Assembly (NCBI RefSeq): GCF_014596745.1
Contig: NZ_JABTCF010000011.1
Location: forward strand, 1-64,000
Direction of reading: 5' to 3'
Origin: Maribacter aquimaris
GTDB taxonomy: Bacteria; Bacteroidota; Bacteroidia; Flavobacteriales; Flavobacteriaceae
DNA length: 64,000 nt
Part shown: piece after piece, positions 24,605 to 34,906 of the stretch
Numbering within the stretch: the stretch's first letter is position 1
Layout: each line of letters starts with the position of its first letter
Made by a program: the position numbers and the translations under genes
Notes under the pieces: model-generated
The model's database searches: none
Told to the model about the DNA's origin: nothing
Seen by the model: only the letters and a program-made list of their open reading frames with translations

Positions 24605-27205
24605 ATGTTTAAGAGCAAAAAATTACACCAAAACTTTCTTTATATGTTGGTACTCCTTTTTATGTCCGGTTGCGGCAATTCCCCTTCCACTGCTGAAATC
24701 GCTCTGTCTGACCAATGGACCTTCAAAAAAACACAAGACACCCTTTGGAACAAAGCTACCGTGCCAGGTACGGTTCATACCGATCTAATGGAAATAGGGG
24801 AAATTCCAGACCCTTACTTCCGATTGAACGAGCACGACCTACAATGGATCGATAAGGAAGATTGGGAATACAAAACCACGTTCACCCTGACCAAGGAGGC
24901 TCTTGGAAAACAACATTTAGAACTCGATTTTCTAGGACTCGACACCTACAGCCAAATATATCTGAACGATTCGCTGATCCTTCAAACCGATAATATGTTC
25001 CGAAATTATAGGGCAGAAGTAAAACCCATACTAAAGGAGGGTGGGAATACGCTGCGAATCGTATTCGAATCGCCTATTAAAAAAGGATTGGAAAAATACG
25101 ATGCCTTAGGATATAAAATCCCGGTATCGGACAATGACCTGGCGGCCATCGGCAAGGTCGAAGGCGATAAACAAGTGAGTATCTTTACCCGTAAGGCCGG
25201 TTACCATTTTGGTTGGGATTGGGGCCCCCGATTGGTCTCTTCCGGCATTTGGAGACCCATAAAACTACGCAGTTGGGACCATCACAGAATCGATGACGTT
25301 TATATTAAGCAAGATACCTTGGCCCAAAGTGCCAGCCTTACCGCCCAAATTGAATTGAGTGCCAGCGAAATCAATGAAAAATCGGAAATTGAGATTGTGG
25401 TAAATGATTCCATAGTCAAAAAACAAGAGGTCGCCCTAGCGGTGGGAAAAAATAAGTTCAATATCCCTTTCAAGATAGAGAATCCAGAACTATGGTGGCC
25501 CAATGGAATGGGGGAACAAGTATTGTACAACATCGAGGTCAAAGTCATATCAGACTCCTATATCGACCGAAAATCCCATAAAATAGGCCTTAGAACAGTA
25601 GAACTGGTAAGGGAACCCGATGCCTATGGAACATCATTCTATTTTAAGGTAAATGGGCATCCCGTATTTATGAAGGGGGCCAATTACATTCCGCAAGATG
25701 CCTTTCTACCACGTGCGAAAAAATCCAACTACGAACATATACTAACCTCTGCCAAAAAGGCCAATATGAATATGCTCCGCGTTTGGGGCGGAGGTATTTA
25801 TGAGAACGATGAATTTTATCAAATGTGCGATGAAATGGGACTACTTGTTTGGCAGGATTTTATGTTTGCCTGTGCCATGTTCCCCGGTGATCAAGGATTT
25901 CTTGACAATGTAAGGCAAGAGGCCATAGACAATGTAAAAAGACTGCGTAACCATACTTCAATCGCCCTTTGGTGCGGAAATAATGAGATTCTCTCCGCCT
26001 GGGAAAACTGGGGCTGGAAAAATCAGGTTGCCGAAGAACAATCCCAACAGATTGCCGATACGGTTTGGAAGGCCTATGATGACATCTTTCATAAAATACT
26101 TCCGGAAGTCGTTCAAAATTTCGATGGTAACCGGGCTTACTGGCCATCATCCCCGGAAAGTGATTTTGGGGAGCCGGAATCCATGGAAAAAGGGGACGCC
26201 CATTATTGGATGGTCTGGTGGGGTAAAGAACCGTTCGAAAAATATACGACAGAAATACCCCGATTTATGTCGGAGTACGGCTTTCAGTCCTTTCCAGAAA
26301 TGTCAAGCGTTGAAAAATATACGGTTCCCGAGGATTATGACATCTATTCCGAGGTCATGAAATCGCACCAAAGGTCGAGTATCGGCAATGAGACCATTGA
26401 GGAATATATGTTACGCCATTACAAAAGACCAAAGGATTTTGAGAGTTTCCTATATGTTAGCCATCTATTACAGGCCCATGGCATCAAAGTGGGTATTGAG
26501 GCCCACAGAAGAAACAGGGACCGCTGTATGGGCAGCTTGTACTGGCAGATCAACGACTGTTGGCCAGTAGCCTCTTGGTCGAGTATCGACTATTATGGTA
26601 AATGGAAGGCCCTTCATTATGAGGCCAAAAAATCCTTCGAAAATTTCTTGATCACTTTTGAGGAGAAGGCAGACAGCTTAAAGGTTTACGTTGTGTCGGA
26701 TTCCCTAAAACCCGTTGATGCAAAATTGAAGCTTCGCCTACTCGATTTTGAAGGTAACGCTATTGACCAATGGGAAGAGCAGGTTGTTGTAGCACCGAAC
26801 CAATCCAAGTCCTATTTTACAATACCAAAAAGGGATTTGATCAACAGGAATATTTCAAAAAACGTGCTCTTACAGGGTGAGATGATCGTTAATGAAAAGG
26901 TACATACCGAGAATTTACGCTATTTATCCCCTTATAAATCCCTTGATTTTCCCAATCCGGAACTTTCTTTCGAGATACAGGAAAATACCGATGGTTTTGA
27001 AGTAACTTTGAGCACCCTGAAATTGGCCAAGAATGTCTTTCTATCCTCAGGATCCGATGCCAATTTCTCGGATAACTATTTTGACATGCTTCCGAATACC
27101 CAAAAAACAGTAACCATAAAAAAAGGTGCAAACGAAAACCTCGCCTCATTTAAGGACAAACTTAAGGTGATCACTTTGGTAGATACTTTTACCCCGGATT
27201 TATAG
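24605..27205 (+). CDS. GH2 beta-mannosidase, lipoprotein
   Basis: An 866-residue glycoside hydrolase. The signal ends in MSGCGNS (Cys23), so it is membrane-anchored and periplasmic or surface-facing. GH2 sugar-binding and immunoglobulin-like domains cover about residues 30-330. The TIM barrel follows, with the acid/base Glu461 in WCGNNE and the nucleophile Glu557 in MSEYGFQSFPE. WGGGIYEND and LYWQINDCWPVASW are typical of beta-mannosidases, which cut terminal beta-mannose. A second GH2 gene follows after 54 bp. No SusC/SusD pair is nearby. Confidence 0.9.
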   Translation: MFKSKKLHQNFLYMLVLLFMSGCGNSPSTAEIALSDQWTFKKTQDTLWNKATVPGTVHTDLMEIGEIPDPYFRLNEHDLQWIDKEDWEYKTTFTLTKEALGKQHLELDFLGLDTYSQIYLNDSLILQTDNMFRNYRAEVKPILKEGGNTLRIVFESPIKKGLEKYDALGYKIPVSDNDLAAIGKVEGDKQVSIFTRKAGYHFGWDWGPRLVSSGIWRPIKLRSWDHHRIDDVYIKQDTLAQSASLTAQIELSASEINEKSEIEIVVNDSIVKKQEVALAVGKNKFNIPFKIENPELWWPNGMGEQVLYNIEVKVISDSYIDRKSHKIGLRTVELVREPDAYGTSFYFKVNGHPVFMKGANYIPQDAFLPRAKKSNYEHILTSAKKANMNMLRVWGGGIYENDEFYQMCDEMGLLVWQDFMFACAMFPGDQGFLDNVRQEAIDNVKRLRNHTSIALWCGNNEILSAWENWGWKNQVAEEQSQQIADTVWKAYDDIFHKILPEVVQNFDGNRAYWPSSPESDFGEPESMEKGDAHYWMVWWGKEPFEKYTTEIPRFMSEYGFQSFPEMSSVEKYTVPEDYDIYSEVMKSHQRSSIGNETIEEYMLRHYKRPKDFESFLYVSHLLQAHGIKVGIEAHRRNRDRCMGSLYWQINDCWPVASWSSIDYYGKWKALHYEAKKSFENFLITFEEKADSLKVYVVSDSLKPVDAKLKLRLLDFEGNAIDQWEEQVVVAPNQSKSYFTIPKRDLINRNISKNVLLQGEMIVNEKVHTENLRYLSPYKSLDFPNPELSFEIQENTDGFEVTLSTLKLAKNVFLSSGSDANFSDNYFDMLPNTQKTVTIKKGANENLASFKDKLKVITLVDTFTPDL

Positions 27206-27259
27206 TTAAAGCGATCAATCACGATACCGTTCCACTAAACCCTAAAAATGAATTAGAAA

Positions 27260-29065
27260 ATGAAACCAATCAAAAGTTTACTCATCCTATTATTTATCTC
27301 TTCTTTTACGACGCTTTTTGCACAGGACAGGGCATTCTCCGATCTACTCCAAAATATCGATGCTAGGGAAAAAGTTTCATTGAACGGACTGTGGGATATT
27401 ATTGTAGACCCCCTTGAGAATGGCTACTACAATCACAGGCTACAACCCATGGATAACGGGTATTTCAAAAATGCCAAAATGCAATCGCCCTCCGATCTTA
27501 TTGAATATAATTTTGATACCAGTGATCAGATTATAGTCCCAGGGGATTGGAATACCCAAATGGAAAAATTGTACTATTATGAAGGTACCGTTTGGTATAA
27601 AAAGGACTTCAACTACTCTGCCAAAACAAATGAATTGGTCTATCTGTATTTTGAAGCCGTAAATTATGAGGCGATCGTTTACCTCAATGGGGAACGTATA
27701 GGAACCCACACGGGTGGGTATACCCCCTTTCAATTTGAGGTGACCGACAAGCTTAAGGAAGGGGATAATTTCGTAGTCGTCAAAGTCGACAATAAACGTA
27801 AACGTGAAAATGTACCCACCGTCAACCAAGATTGGTGGAACTACGGGGGCATTACCCGATCTGTTCATTTGATCTCAACACCTAAAACCCACATCGCCGA
27901 TTATTCCATTCAATTGGCAAAAGGCAGTACCACCGACATTCAAGGCTGGGTAACCGTCGAAAATGGCTCGGATGGTGACAACGTGGAAATCAGCATTCCC
28001 GAACTCCGTAAAAATGTAAAATCCATCGTTAAAAATGGTAAAGCCAATTTTTCGATAAAAGCGAAACCCACCCTATGGGAACCCAAAAACCCTAAACTGT
28101 ACGAAGTCACTATTAAAACAGCTTCCGACGAGATAACCGATACCATTGGGTTTAGAACCGTCTCTACCCAAGGGTCTAAAATTTTACTCAATGGAAAGGA
28201 AATCTTCCTAAAGGGTATAAGCATTCATGAAGAAGCCCCATTTAAGACCGGTCGGGTAACCTCGAAAGAAGAATGCAGAATATTGCTGCAATGGGCCAAG
28301 GAACTAGGCTGCAATTATATCCGTTTGGCACACTATCCCCATAGTGAGACCATGGTTCGGGAAGCTGAAAAAATGGGCTTTATGATCTGGTCGGAAATAC
28401 CCGTGTATTGGACCATCCTATTCGACAACAAGGATACCTACGCCAATGCCAAAAACCAACTTACGGAAATGATCTCCCGTGACAAGAACAGGGCCGCCAT
28501 TCTCATGTGGTCGGTGGCCAATGAAACCCCGGAAGGTGAAGCGCGACTCGATTTCTTGACCAATCTTACCAATGAGGCCCGAAAATTGGACAATACCCGA
28601 TTGATAACCGCTGCTTTGGACACCCAAAGTGAGGGAGAAGGCGGCAAAATGATCGAAGACCCCTTGGGTAAAGCAGTCGATGTCATCGGGATAAACCATT
28701 ATTGTGGCTGGTACGTTGACGAACCCCAAAAATGTTCTTCGGTAAAATGGGCAAGTGCCTATGACAAACCCATGATCATGAGCGAAGTCGGCGGCGGTGC
28801 CTTATATGGTCTTCATGGCTCTAAAAATGAACGATGGACTGAAGAATACCAGGCCGAAGTGTATAGGACCAATATTGAAATGATGCGGAATATTGAATTT
28901 TTGTCCGGATTATCCCCTTGGATCTTAATGGACTTCCGCTCTTCGAGACGTCCTCTAAAACGAATCCAGGAAGATTTCAATAGAAAAGGATTGATTTCTG
29001 AACAGGGTATGAAAAAACAGGCTTTTTATATTCTTCGTGATTACTATCTGAAGGAAAACAATTAA
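27260..29065 (+). CDS. GH2 glycosidase, beta-glucuronidase-like
   Basis: A 601-residue secreted enzyme (signal peptide ending LFAQ). The jelly-roll N-terminal domain has TVWYKKDF and NYEAIVYLNGE near residues 110-140, then an immunoglobulin-like domain, then the TIM barrel. The acid/base is Glu422 (SVANETPE) and the nucleophile Glu509 (MSEVGGG). LRLAHYPHSE-like and RLITAALDTQ segments match the beta-glucuronidase branch, but beta-galactosidase activity cannot be excluded. Probably co-transcribed with the beta-mannosidase; a strong terminator follows. Confidence 0.85.
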   Translation: MKPIKSLLILLFISSFTTLFAQDRAFSDLLQNIDAREKVSLNGLWDIIVDPLENGYYNHRLQPMDNGYFKNAKMQSPSDLIEYNFDTSDQIIVPGDWNTQMEKLYYYEGTVWYKKDFNYSAKTNELVYLYFEAVNYEAIVYLNGERIGTHTGGYTPFQFEVTDKLKEGDNFVVVKVDNKRKRENVPTVNQDWWNYGGITRSVHLISTPKTHIADYSIQLAKGSTTDIQGWVTVENGSDGDNVEISIPELRKNVKSIVKNGKANFSIKAKPTLWEPKNPKLYEVTIKTASDEITDTIGFRTVSTQGSKILLNGKEIFLKGISIHEEAPFKTGRVTSKEECRILLQWAKELGCNYIRLAHYPHSETMVREAEKMGFMIWSEIPVYWTILFDNKDTYANAKNQLTEMISRDKNRAAILMWSVANETPEGEARLDFLTNLTNEARKLDNTRLITAALDTQSEGEGGKMIEDPLGKAVDVIGINHYCGWYVDEPQKCSSVKWASAYDKPMIMSEVGGGALYGLHGSKNERWTEEYQAEVYRTNIEMMRNIEFLSGLSPWILMDFRSSRRPLKRIQEDFNRKGLISEQGMKKQAFYILRDYYLKENN

Positions 29066-29081
29066 ATTATTGATCGTAGTA

Positions 29082-29127
29082 AACCTTGGTCATTGCCATG
29101 AATTTTGTCAATGACCAAGGTTTTTTT
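29082..29127 (+). terminator. rho-independent terminator
   Basis: AACCTTGGTCATTG (29082-29095) and CAATGACCAAGGTT (29109-29122) form a perfect 14-bp stem followed by a run of T. It ends the GH2 pair 17 bp after the stop codon. Confidence 0.9.
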
Positions 29128-29256
29128 ATGCCTTTTCCTTAACATAATCAAGCAAAACCAATAGAAAACACATGGGTTACCCTGCATTTTTCTTATAGGT
29201 TTCTTACCTTTCAGATATAGCCTTCAACGCTATGCAAAAACCTAAATACCAACCCT

Positions 29257-32200
29257 ATGAAATCCTTGCAGTATATTCTCCTTGCCTTGCTTGTCATACC
29301 CCTTTCATTACAATCACAAAAACGGAAAAAGAAATCAACGCCTCCAGCCATTACTGTACAGGATTCTATGTTCCATGGACTCCAATGGCGTAATATCGGT
29401 CCGTTTCGAGGCGGTAGAAGTGTGGCCTCAACCGGAGTTGTTAAGCAACCAATGACCTATTATATGGGAAGTACCGGCGGTGGGGTCTGGAAAACCATTG
29501 ATGACGGTATTACCTGGAAGAACGTATCTGATGGATTCTTTAAAACGGGATCGGTTGGCGACATTGCGGTTTCGGAAAGCCATCCGAATATTGTTGTTGT
29601 AGGTATGGGCGAACATGCCGCCCGTGGGGTCATGACCTCTATGGGTGATGGCGTATACAAATCAACCGATGCCGGTAAAACCTGGAAGCATATGGGCTTG
29701 GACTATACGCGACATATCTCCGACGTCATCATCCACCCAACCAATCCGGATATTCTATTTGTTGCGGCACAAGGTGCCCAATACGGTCCCACTGCCGATC
29801 GGGGCATTTACCGTTCAATGGATAGTGGAACGACTTGGGACAAGGTTCTATTCGTAAATGACATAACGGGAGCCGCTTCCTTATCCATGGATATGACGAA
29901 CCCGTTGATCCTATATGCGGCCATGTGGCAGCACGAACGCTTTCCTTGGACGATAACCTCTGGGGGGAAAGATTCAGGCCTTTACAAGTCAACAGATGGG
30001 GGAAGCACATGGGAAAAAATGAAGGAAGGGCTGCCCAAAGCATTCGGGAAAGCAGGAATTTCCGTTTCAAGGGCCAATCCTGAACGTGTATTTGCCGTTC
30101 TTGAGGCCGAAGATGACAAAGGGGGCGTTTACCGCTCTGATGATGCCGGCAAAAAATGGACACAGGTAAACAAGGACCGGATCAATATCGCCCGTTCTTG
30201 GTATTACATGGAAATTTTTGCCGATCCACAGGATGCAAACTTGGTATACGTGCTCAATGCTCCGGTAACGAAATCCATCGATGGCGGTAAAAGCTTCAAA
30301 CCCTTACCTACGCCCCATGGCGATAACCATGACCTTTGGATCAACCCGACCGACAATTCCAAAATGATCAATTCCAACGACGGGGGTGCCAATATTTCGA
30401 ACAATGGCGGTAAGGGTTGGAGTTCACAGCAGAACCAACCTACCTCCCAGTTCTATCGCGTCATTACCGATAATCTAGTGCCTTATACTATCTACGGCGG
30501 CCAACAAGACAATTCAGCCATTGCCATTGCCAGTCGAACCAACGATCAAGGTATCGATTGGAAGGATTGGTACGCTGTCGCCGGTTGTGAAAGTGCCTAT
30601 TTGGCCTTTGACCCGGATAACCCCGAAGTAGTTTTTGGAGGATGCTATCAGGGAATTATCGAAAAATGGGTACGGGCCTCAGGGGAAGGAAAATCCATTA
30701 AGGAATATCCCGAATTAGCCCTTGGGAATGCCCCGAAAGATTTTAAGTTTCGATATAATTGGAATGCCCCCATCATAAGTTCCCCCCATAATAGAAGCAC
30801 CATTTACCATGCGGGGAATGTGGTTTTCAAATCTATGGATAACGGACATAGTTGGGATATTATCAGTCCAGACCTTACCCGGAACGACAAATCGCAACAA
30901 GGTCCAGGTTCAGGTCCGTACACCAACGAAGCGGCAGGCGGCGAAAACTACAATACCATCATGTATTTGGTTGAATCCCCACATGAAAAGGGGGTGCTTT
31001 GGGCCGGGAGTGATGACGGACTTATACATCTTACCAAAGATGGCGGTCAAAATTGGACCAATGTAACTCCCCCGAATTTAAGGGAAGGAATCGTGAACAG
31101 TATAGAGGTATCCCCACATGATCCGGCGACAGCCTATGTCGTCGTGATGCGCTACAAACAAATGGACCTAAAACCTTATGTTTTTAAGACCTCCGATTAC
31201 GGTACCACTTGGTATAATATAACTAATGGTATAACCGGAGAACATACCTTTGTACGGGTAGTACGGGAAGATAAGCGCAAGAAAGGATTGCTCTATGCAG
31301 GCACGGAAACCGGCTTGTTCATTTCATGGGATGACGGACAAAATTGGCAACCTTTCCAGTTGAATCTACCTATCGTCCCAATCAACGATTTGGTCATTCA
31401 GGATAATGATTTGATCGCTGCCACAGCGGGTCGTTCTTTTTGGATTCTCGATGACCTTGCTGCTATTCAAAACATGGATGCACCAAAAAAACCAATCAGT
31501 ATTTACAAGCCCAAGGATACCTATCTGCTTTTTGGTGGACATACCGACAAACCCGTTCCGGGATTAGGTCAGAATCCAAAATCGGGCGTGACTTTCGATT
31601 ATTATTTAGACAAGGATGCCGACAGTTTAAACCTTAAATTGGAAGTATTGCATAAAGGAAAAACCATTAGAACCTATACGAACAAAAAACCGAAAGATTT
31701 CAAATCCTGGCCCGGCGGCCCGTCCAAACCCGAAACACTTCCCTCCAAAAAAGGATACAATCGATTTACATGGGATTTCAGAAAGGAAACCCTCCCCGCC
31801 GTAGACAAGGTTTTTGTCTATGGGAGTTATGCTGGATCACGGGTGGGTCCCGGTACATACCAGTTGAAATTGACCGTCGACGGATTTACATCCGAGACCG
31901 AAGTTACGGTATTGAAAAATCCAAAGGTAGAAGCTTCCCAAGCCAACTATGAAGAACAACAAACTGTTTTGGGGCAAATTGAAGGTAGTATAAAAAGCAT
32001 TCACGAATCGGTTACCGCGATGCAGTCGGCAAAAGCACAATTGAAAAGTTATGCGAAATTGCTAAGCGACAATGATCGAACCAAGGAGTTATTGGATAAG
32101 GGCGAAACACTCATTAAGCGTATTGACACCTGGGAACGGAAACTCATCCAACCCAAGCAAAAAACCTTTCAGGATGTGATCAATTACAACAATCGACTGA

Positions 32201-32403
32201 ATGCGGAATTTATGGAGTTAAAAGGTTACGTTGATGTTGCCGAACCTAAAGTGACCAAGGGAGCCAAAGAGCGCCTTAAAGACCTTATGGCCGAATGGGA
32301 AACCTATGAAACCGAAAGGAATGCCATAATAAACGATGAAATGGAGGCGTATAACAAATTATATGATGACCTGGGATTACCAGCGATAATCCTGAAAGAA
32401 TAA
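29257..32403 (+). CDS. Asp-box (BNR/VPS10-like) repeat beta-propeller protein
   Basis: A 1048-residue secreted protein (signal peptide [21 protein letters not shown]). Many Asp-box motifs of the type S-x-D-x-G-x-T-W recur from residue 65 to about 720, for example [37 protein letters not shown]. They form one or two sortilin/xyloglucanase-like propellers. The last 200 residues are an immunoglobulin-like domain followed by helices. Databases call such proteins 'glycosyl hydrolase', but no catalytic residues can be assigned here. It follows the GH2 pair after a terminator. Confidence 0.85.
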   Translation: MKSLQYILLALLVIPLSLQSQKRKKKSTPPAITVQDSMFHGLQWRNIGPFRGGRSVASTGVVKQPMTYYMGSTGGGVWKTIDDGITWKNVSDGFFKTGSVGDIAVSESHPNIVVVGMGEHAARGVMTSMGDGVYKSTDAGKTWKHMGLDYTRHISDVIIHPTNPDILFVAAQGAQYGPTADRGIYRSMDSGTTWDKVLFVNDITGAASLSMDMTNPLILYAAMWQHERFPWTITSGGKDSGLYKSTDGGSTWEKMKEGLPKAFGKAGISVSRANPERVFAVLEAEDDKGGVYRSDDAGKKWTQVNKDRINIARSWYYMEIFADPQDANLVYVLNAPVTKSIDGGKSFKPLPTPHGDNHDLWINPTDNSKMINSNDGGANISNNGGKGWSSQQNQPTSQFYRVITDNLVPYTIYGGQQDNSAIAIASRTNDQGIDWKDWYAVAGCESAYLAFDPDNPEVVFGGCYQGIIEKWVRASGEGKSIKEYPELALGNAPKDFKFRYNWNAPIISSPHNRSTIYHAGNVVFKSMDNGHSWDIISPDLTRNDKSQQGPGSGPYTNEAAGGENYNTIMYLVESPHEKGVLWAGSDDGLIHLTKDGGQNWTNVTPPNLREGIVNSIEVSPHDPATAYVVVMRYKQMDLKPYVFKTSDYGTTWYNITNGITGEHTFVRVVREDKRKKGLLYAGTETGLFISWDDGQNWQPFQLNLPIVPINDLVIQDNDLIAATAGRSFWILDDLAAIQNMDAPKKPISIYKPKDTYLLFGGHTDKPVPGLGQNPKSGVTFDYYLDKDADSLNLKLEVLHKGKTIRTYTNKKPKDFKSWPGGPSKPETLPSKKGYNRFTWDFRKETLPAVDKVFVYGSYAGSRVGPGTYQLKLTVDGFTSETEVTVLKNPKVEASQANYEEQQTVLGQIEGSIKSIHESVTAMQSAKAQLKSYAKLLSDNDRTKELLDKGETLIKRIDTWERKLIQPKQKTFQDVINYNNRLNAEFMELKGYVDVAEPKVTKGAKERLKDLMAEWETYETERNAIINDEMEAYNKLYDDLGLPAIILKE

Positions 32404-32415
32404 AACAGACCACCA

Positions 32416-32838
32416 ATGAAAATCTACAAATCAAAAATAGGGGTTGGCCTAGTGCTATTTATCGCTTTAGTTTTTGGTATAAGCTCCTATACCCTGGTTA
32501 TCGAAAAAAGTTGGGGTGGACTATTATTCATAGCCCTTACCGCAGCCTTTATTGCCTACCTTTTCCATCAGACCTATTACACCATCGACGGGAACATTCT
32601 GAAGGTAAGATCGGGGTTTCTTTTGAACCAATCCTACGAAATAAGCAGGATAACAAAAATCAGGGAAACCCATAATCCCATTAGTGCCCCTGCCGCTTCC
32701 TTAGATCGTTTGGAAATCTCCTTGGACAATGGCACCTATGTTATTATATCCCCAAAAGAGAAATATGGATTTATTGATGGACTGGTACAACGGAATCCCA
32801 AAATAAATGTGCAACTTAAGGCCAAAAACAAAGGATAA
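32416..32838 (+). CDS. membrane protein with bacterial PH domain
   Basis: A 140-residue protein with two N-terminal membrane helices (residues 8-50) and a small beta domain (YYTIDGNILKVRSGF through VIISPKEK). The latter fits the bacterial PH fold of the YdbT/YdbS type. The role is unknown. It starts 12 bp after the Asp-box protein gene and ends 3 bp before the pentapeptide-repeat gene, so these are probably in one transcript. Confidence 0.7.
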   Translation: MKIYKSKIGVGLVLFIALVFGISSYTLVIEKSWGGLLFIALTAAFIAYLFHQTYYTIDGNILKVRSGFLLNQSYEISRITKIRETHNPISAPAASLDRLEISLDNGTYVIISPKEKYGFIDGLVQRNPKINVQLKAKNKG

Positions 32839-32841
32839 TCA

Positions 32842-33417
32842 ATGAACAAACCTTTCATCGCAGACCAAACCTTCAAAGGAAAGGATTATAGGACAGACCG
32901 ACTTTCAAAAGGGGAATATGAAAACTGTATATTCGAGAATTGCGATTTTTCCGAGGGATATCTCGACAATCAACATTTTATGGAATGCCAATTCCTGGAT
33001 TGCAACCTCAGCAATACGAACCTAGGCCAGACGGTATTGAACGACGTACACTTTACCCGATGTAAAATGATGGGAGTGAAATTTGAAAATTGCAATGATT
33101 TTCTAATGTCCTTTGGCTTTTCAAACTGTGTGTTGAATTTCTCATCCTTCTATAAAATGGCATTGGGTGCCATTCAATTTGACGATTGCAAACTGATCGA
33201 AGTCGATTTTACGGAAACCGACCTATCTGGGGCCTCACTGGATGAATGCGATTTGGAAAAGGCTATATTTTACGATACCGTATTGGAGAAAACGGATTTG
33301 ACCACCGCCTATAACTTCAGCATTGACCCCGAAAGAAATCAAATCAAAAAAGCAAAATTCTCAAAGGCCAATATCGTCGGTTTATTGACAAAATACAACA
33401 TCGTTATTGAAAATTAA
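32842..33417 (+). CDS. pentapeptide repeat protein
   Basis: A 191-residue cytoplasmic protein made of pentapeptide repeats of the A(D/N)LxX type, seen as CIFENCDFSEGYL, CNLSNTNLGQTVL, CKLIEVDFTETDLSGASLDECDL and KAKFSKANI. These fold into a right-handed four-sided helix. Some relatives (Qnr, MfpA) mimic DNA and protect gyrase, but many have other or unknown roles; nothing here points specifically to gyrase. Cysteines occur at one face of many repeats. Probably co-transcribed with the PH-domain gene. Confidence 0.85.
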   Translation: MNKPFIADQTFKGKDYRTDRLSKGEYENCIFENCDFSEGYLDNQHFMECQFLDCNLSNTNLGQTVLNDVHFTRCKMMGVKFENCNDFLMSFGFSNCVLNFSSFYKMALGAIQFDDCKLIEVDFTETDLSGASLDECDLEKAIFYDTVLEKTDLTTAYNFSIDPERNQIKKAKFSKANIVGLLTKYNIVIEN

Positions 33418-33476
33418 ACTCCTATTCGTTTGTAATCGGATAATTTGTATCTTGTTGGCAACAAGAATGTTATTCC

Positions 33477-33971
33477 ATGAAACCGATTTTTATTCTTGCT
33501 TTTTGCATTTCAATGGGCTCCTTTTCCCAGCACACCGTTTCCTTTACCGAAACTAGTGGCGCTCCCAAAGCCACATTAGACGACGTCGCATGGATTGCTG
33601 GCCATTGGAAAGGTGAGGCCTTTGGTGGTGTCGCCGAAGAAATATGGAGTCCGCCCTTGGGTGATTCCATGATGTTTGTCTTTAAACTGGTGACCGACGG
33701 TAAAGTACATTTTTATGAAGTGGGCCATATTCAACAACGCGATGAAACCTTGATATTGCAATTGAAACATTTTCATGGTTCACTGAAAGGTTGGGAAGAA
33801 AAAGACGAAACCGTCGATTTCAAATTAGTGAAAATGGAAGACCATACCATCTACTTCGATGATTTTACCATAGAGCGGATCAGTGAAAACGAAATAAACA
33901 TGTATGTGGTGGTCGATGATGGCCAAGGTGCTTCCGAAGAAGTTAAATTCAATTACAAAAGGGAAAAATAA
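33477..33971 (+). CDS. DUF6265-type secreted protein
   Basis: A 164-residue protein with a signal peptide (ending GSFSQ). The mature part starts with LDDVAWIAGHWKGEAFGGVAEEIWSPPLGDSMMF, the characteristic opening of DUF6265 proteins, followed by a small beta barrel. No biochemical role is known. It has no clear partner; the following zinc-ribbon gene begins 1 bp after its stop, which implies co-translation. Confidence 0.75.
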   Translation: MKPIFILAFCISMGSFSQHTVSFTETSGAPKATLDDVAWIAGHWKGEAFGGVAEEIWSPPLGDSMMFVFKLVTDGKVHFYEVGHIQQRDETLILQLKHFHGSLKGWEEKDETVDFKLVKMEDHTIYFDDFTIERISENEINMYVVVDDGQGASEEVKFNYKREK

Positions 33972-33972
33972 G

Positions 33973-34323
33973 ATGCAAAGAAAATGTTTGGAATGTGGCG
34001 CCGAAATCAGGGGACGTGTCGACAAAAAATTCTGTTCGGACCATTGCAGGAACGCCTACAACAACAAGGTCAACAAAGATAGTAAGAACCTTATCCGAAA
34101 TATCAACAACCGACTGCGAAAGAACTATCGCATTTTGGATAGCTTCCCCCTAAAGGATGGGAAAACAAAGACCACGCGAACCCGATTGATGGATAAAGGC
34201 TTCGATTTTGAATTCATTACCAACCTTTATACCACCAAAAAAGGCACTACCTACTATTTCCTCTATGATTTAGGATACTTACCCTTGGAGAATGATTATT
34301 ATATGATCGTAAAACGGGAATAG
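33973..34323 (+). CDS. small zinc-ribbon protein
   Basis: A 116-residue protein from ATG 33973, one base after the preceding stop. The N-terminal CLECGAEI...KKFCSDHCRNAYNN gives four cysteines and a nearby His, the pattern of DUF2116/treble-clef zinc ribbons. The rest is basic and ends in a TYYFLYDLGYLPLENDYYMIV segment. It may bind nucleic acid. The longer frame from 33904 lies inside the neighbouring gene and was rejected. Confidence 0.75.
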   Translation: MQRKCLECGAEIRGRVDKKFCSDHCRNAYNNKVNKDSKNLIRNINNRLRKNYRILDSFPLKDGKTKTTRTRLMDKGFDFEFITNLYTTKKGTTYYFLYDLGYLPLENDYYMIVKRE

Positions 34324-34324
34324 A

Positions 34325-34789
34325 TCACTTCCAATTATGTCCGCTAAGTTTTAAGGCGGCTATAACAATGTCCTTACGGCTTATTTGACCCACGACCAAC
34401 CCATCTTTCATCACAGGTAATCTTCTGCGGTTATGCTTGTCAAAAATACATGCTGCATCAAAAATCGAGGTGTCATGGGGAATGGTCTCCACCTCTTTAG
34501 ACATATACTTTTCCACACTCTTATCGAGAATAGGCTGATTAAAATAACGGCTTTCGGAAATTTGCTTCATACAATCCGCTTCCGAGATGATCCCAACCAA
34601 AAAACCATTATCATCCAATACAGGACCCCCTGAGATATGATACTTGGCAAATTGCTCCATAACCTCCAAAATGGACTGATCCGGAGCGAAGGTCACCAAC
34701 TTGGTAGTCATATAATCAGAGACCAAAATAGGTGCGTCAAACTCTTTCTTAGATGCTTTTCTGATTCCTTGAAAACTTTTGATAGCCAT
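34325..34789 (-). CDS. CBS-domain pair protein
   Basis: A 154-residue protein with two CBS motifs: VSDYMTTKLVTFAPDQSILEVMEQF / VGIISEADCM and KYMSKEVETIPHDTSIFDAACIF / VVGQISRKDIV. Pairs of CBS domains bind adenosine nucleotides and usually regulate a partner. This one stands alone, convergent with and one base from the zinc-ribbon gene. I chose ATG 34789 (MAIKSFQGIRK) over a longer frame with an odd hydrophobic prefix. Confidence 0.85.
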   Translation of the reverse strand: MAIKSFQGIRKASKKEFDAPILVSDYMTTKLVTFAPDQSILEVMEQFAKYHISGGPVLDDNGFLVGIISEADCMKQISESRYFNQPILDKSVEKYMSKEVETIPHDTSIFDAACIFDKHNRRRLPVMKDGLVVGQISRKDIVIAALKLSGHNWK

Positions 34790-34906
34790 ATTTTTATCTT
34801 TTAGGTTGATTACTAAAGATAGAAAAAATAATCCAATACCATAAAATGGACGGTATAATACCAGATCATTCGATAATTTTATACTTTTAGGGTACAAGTA
34901 TCCGCC

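Noticed and set aside
24605-32403. Polysaccharide utilisation locus
   Set aside because: No SusC/SusD, no regulator and no transporter in the neighbourhood.
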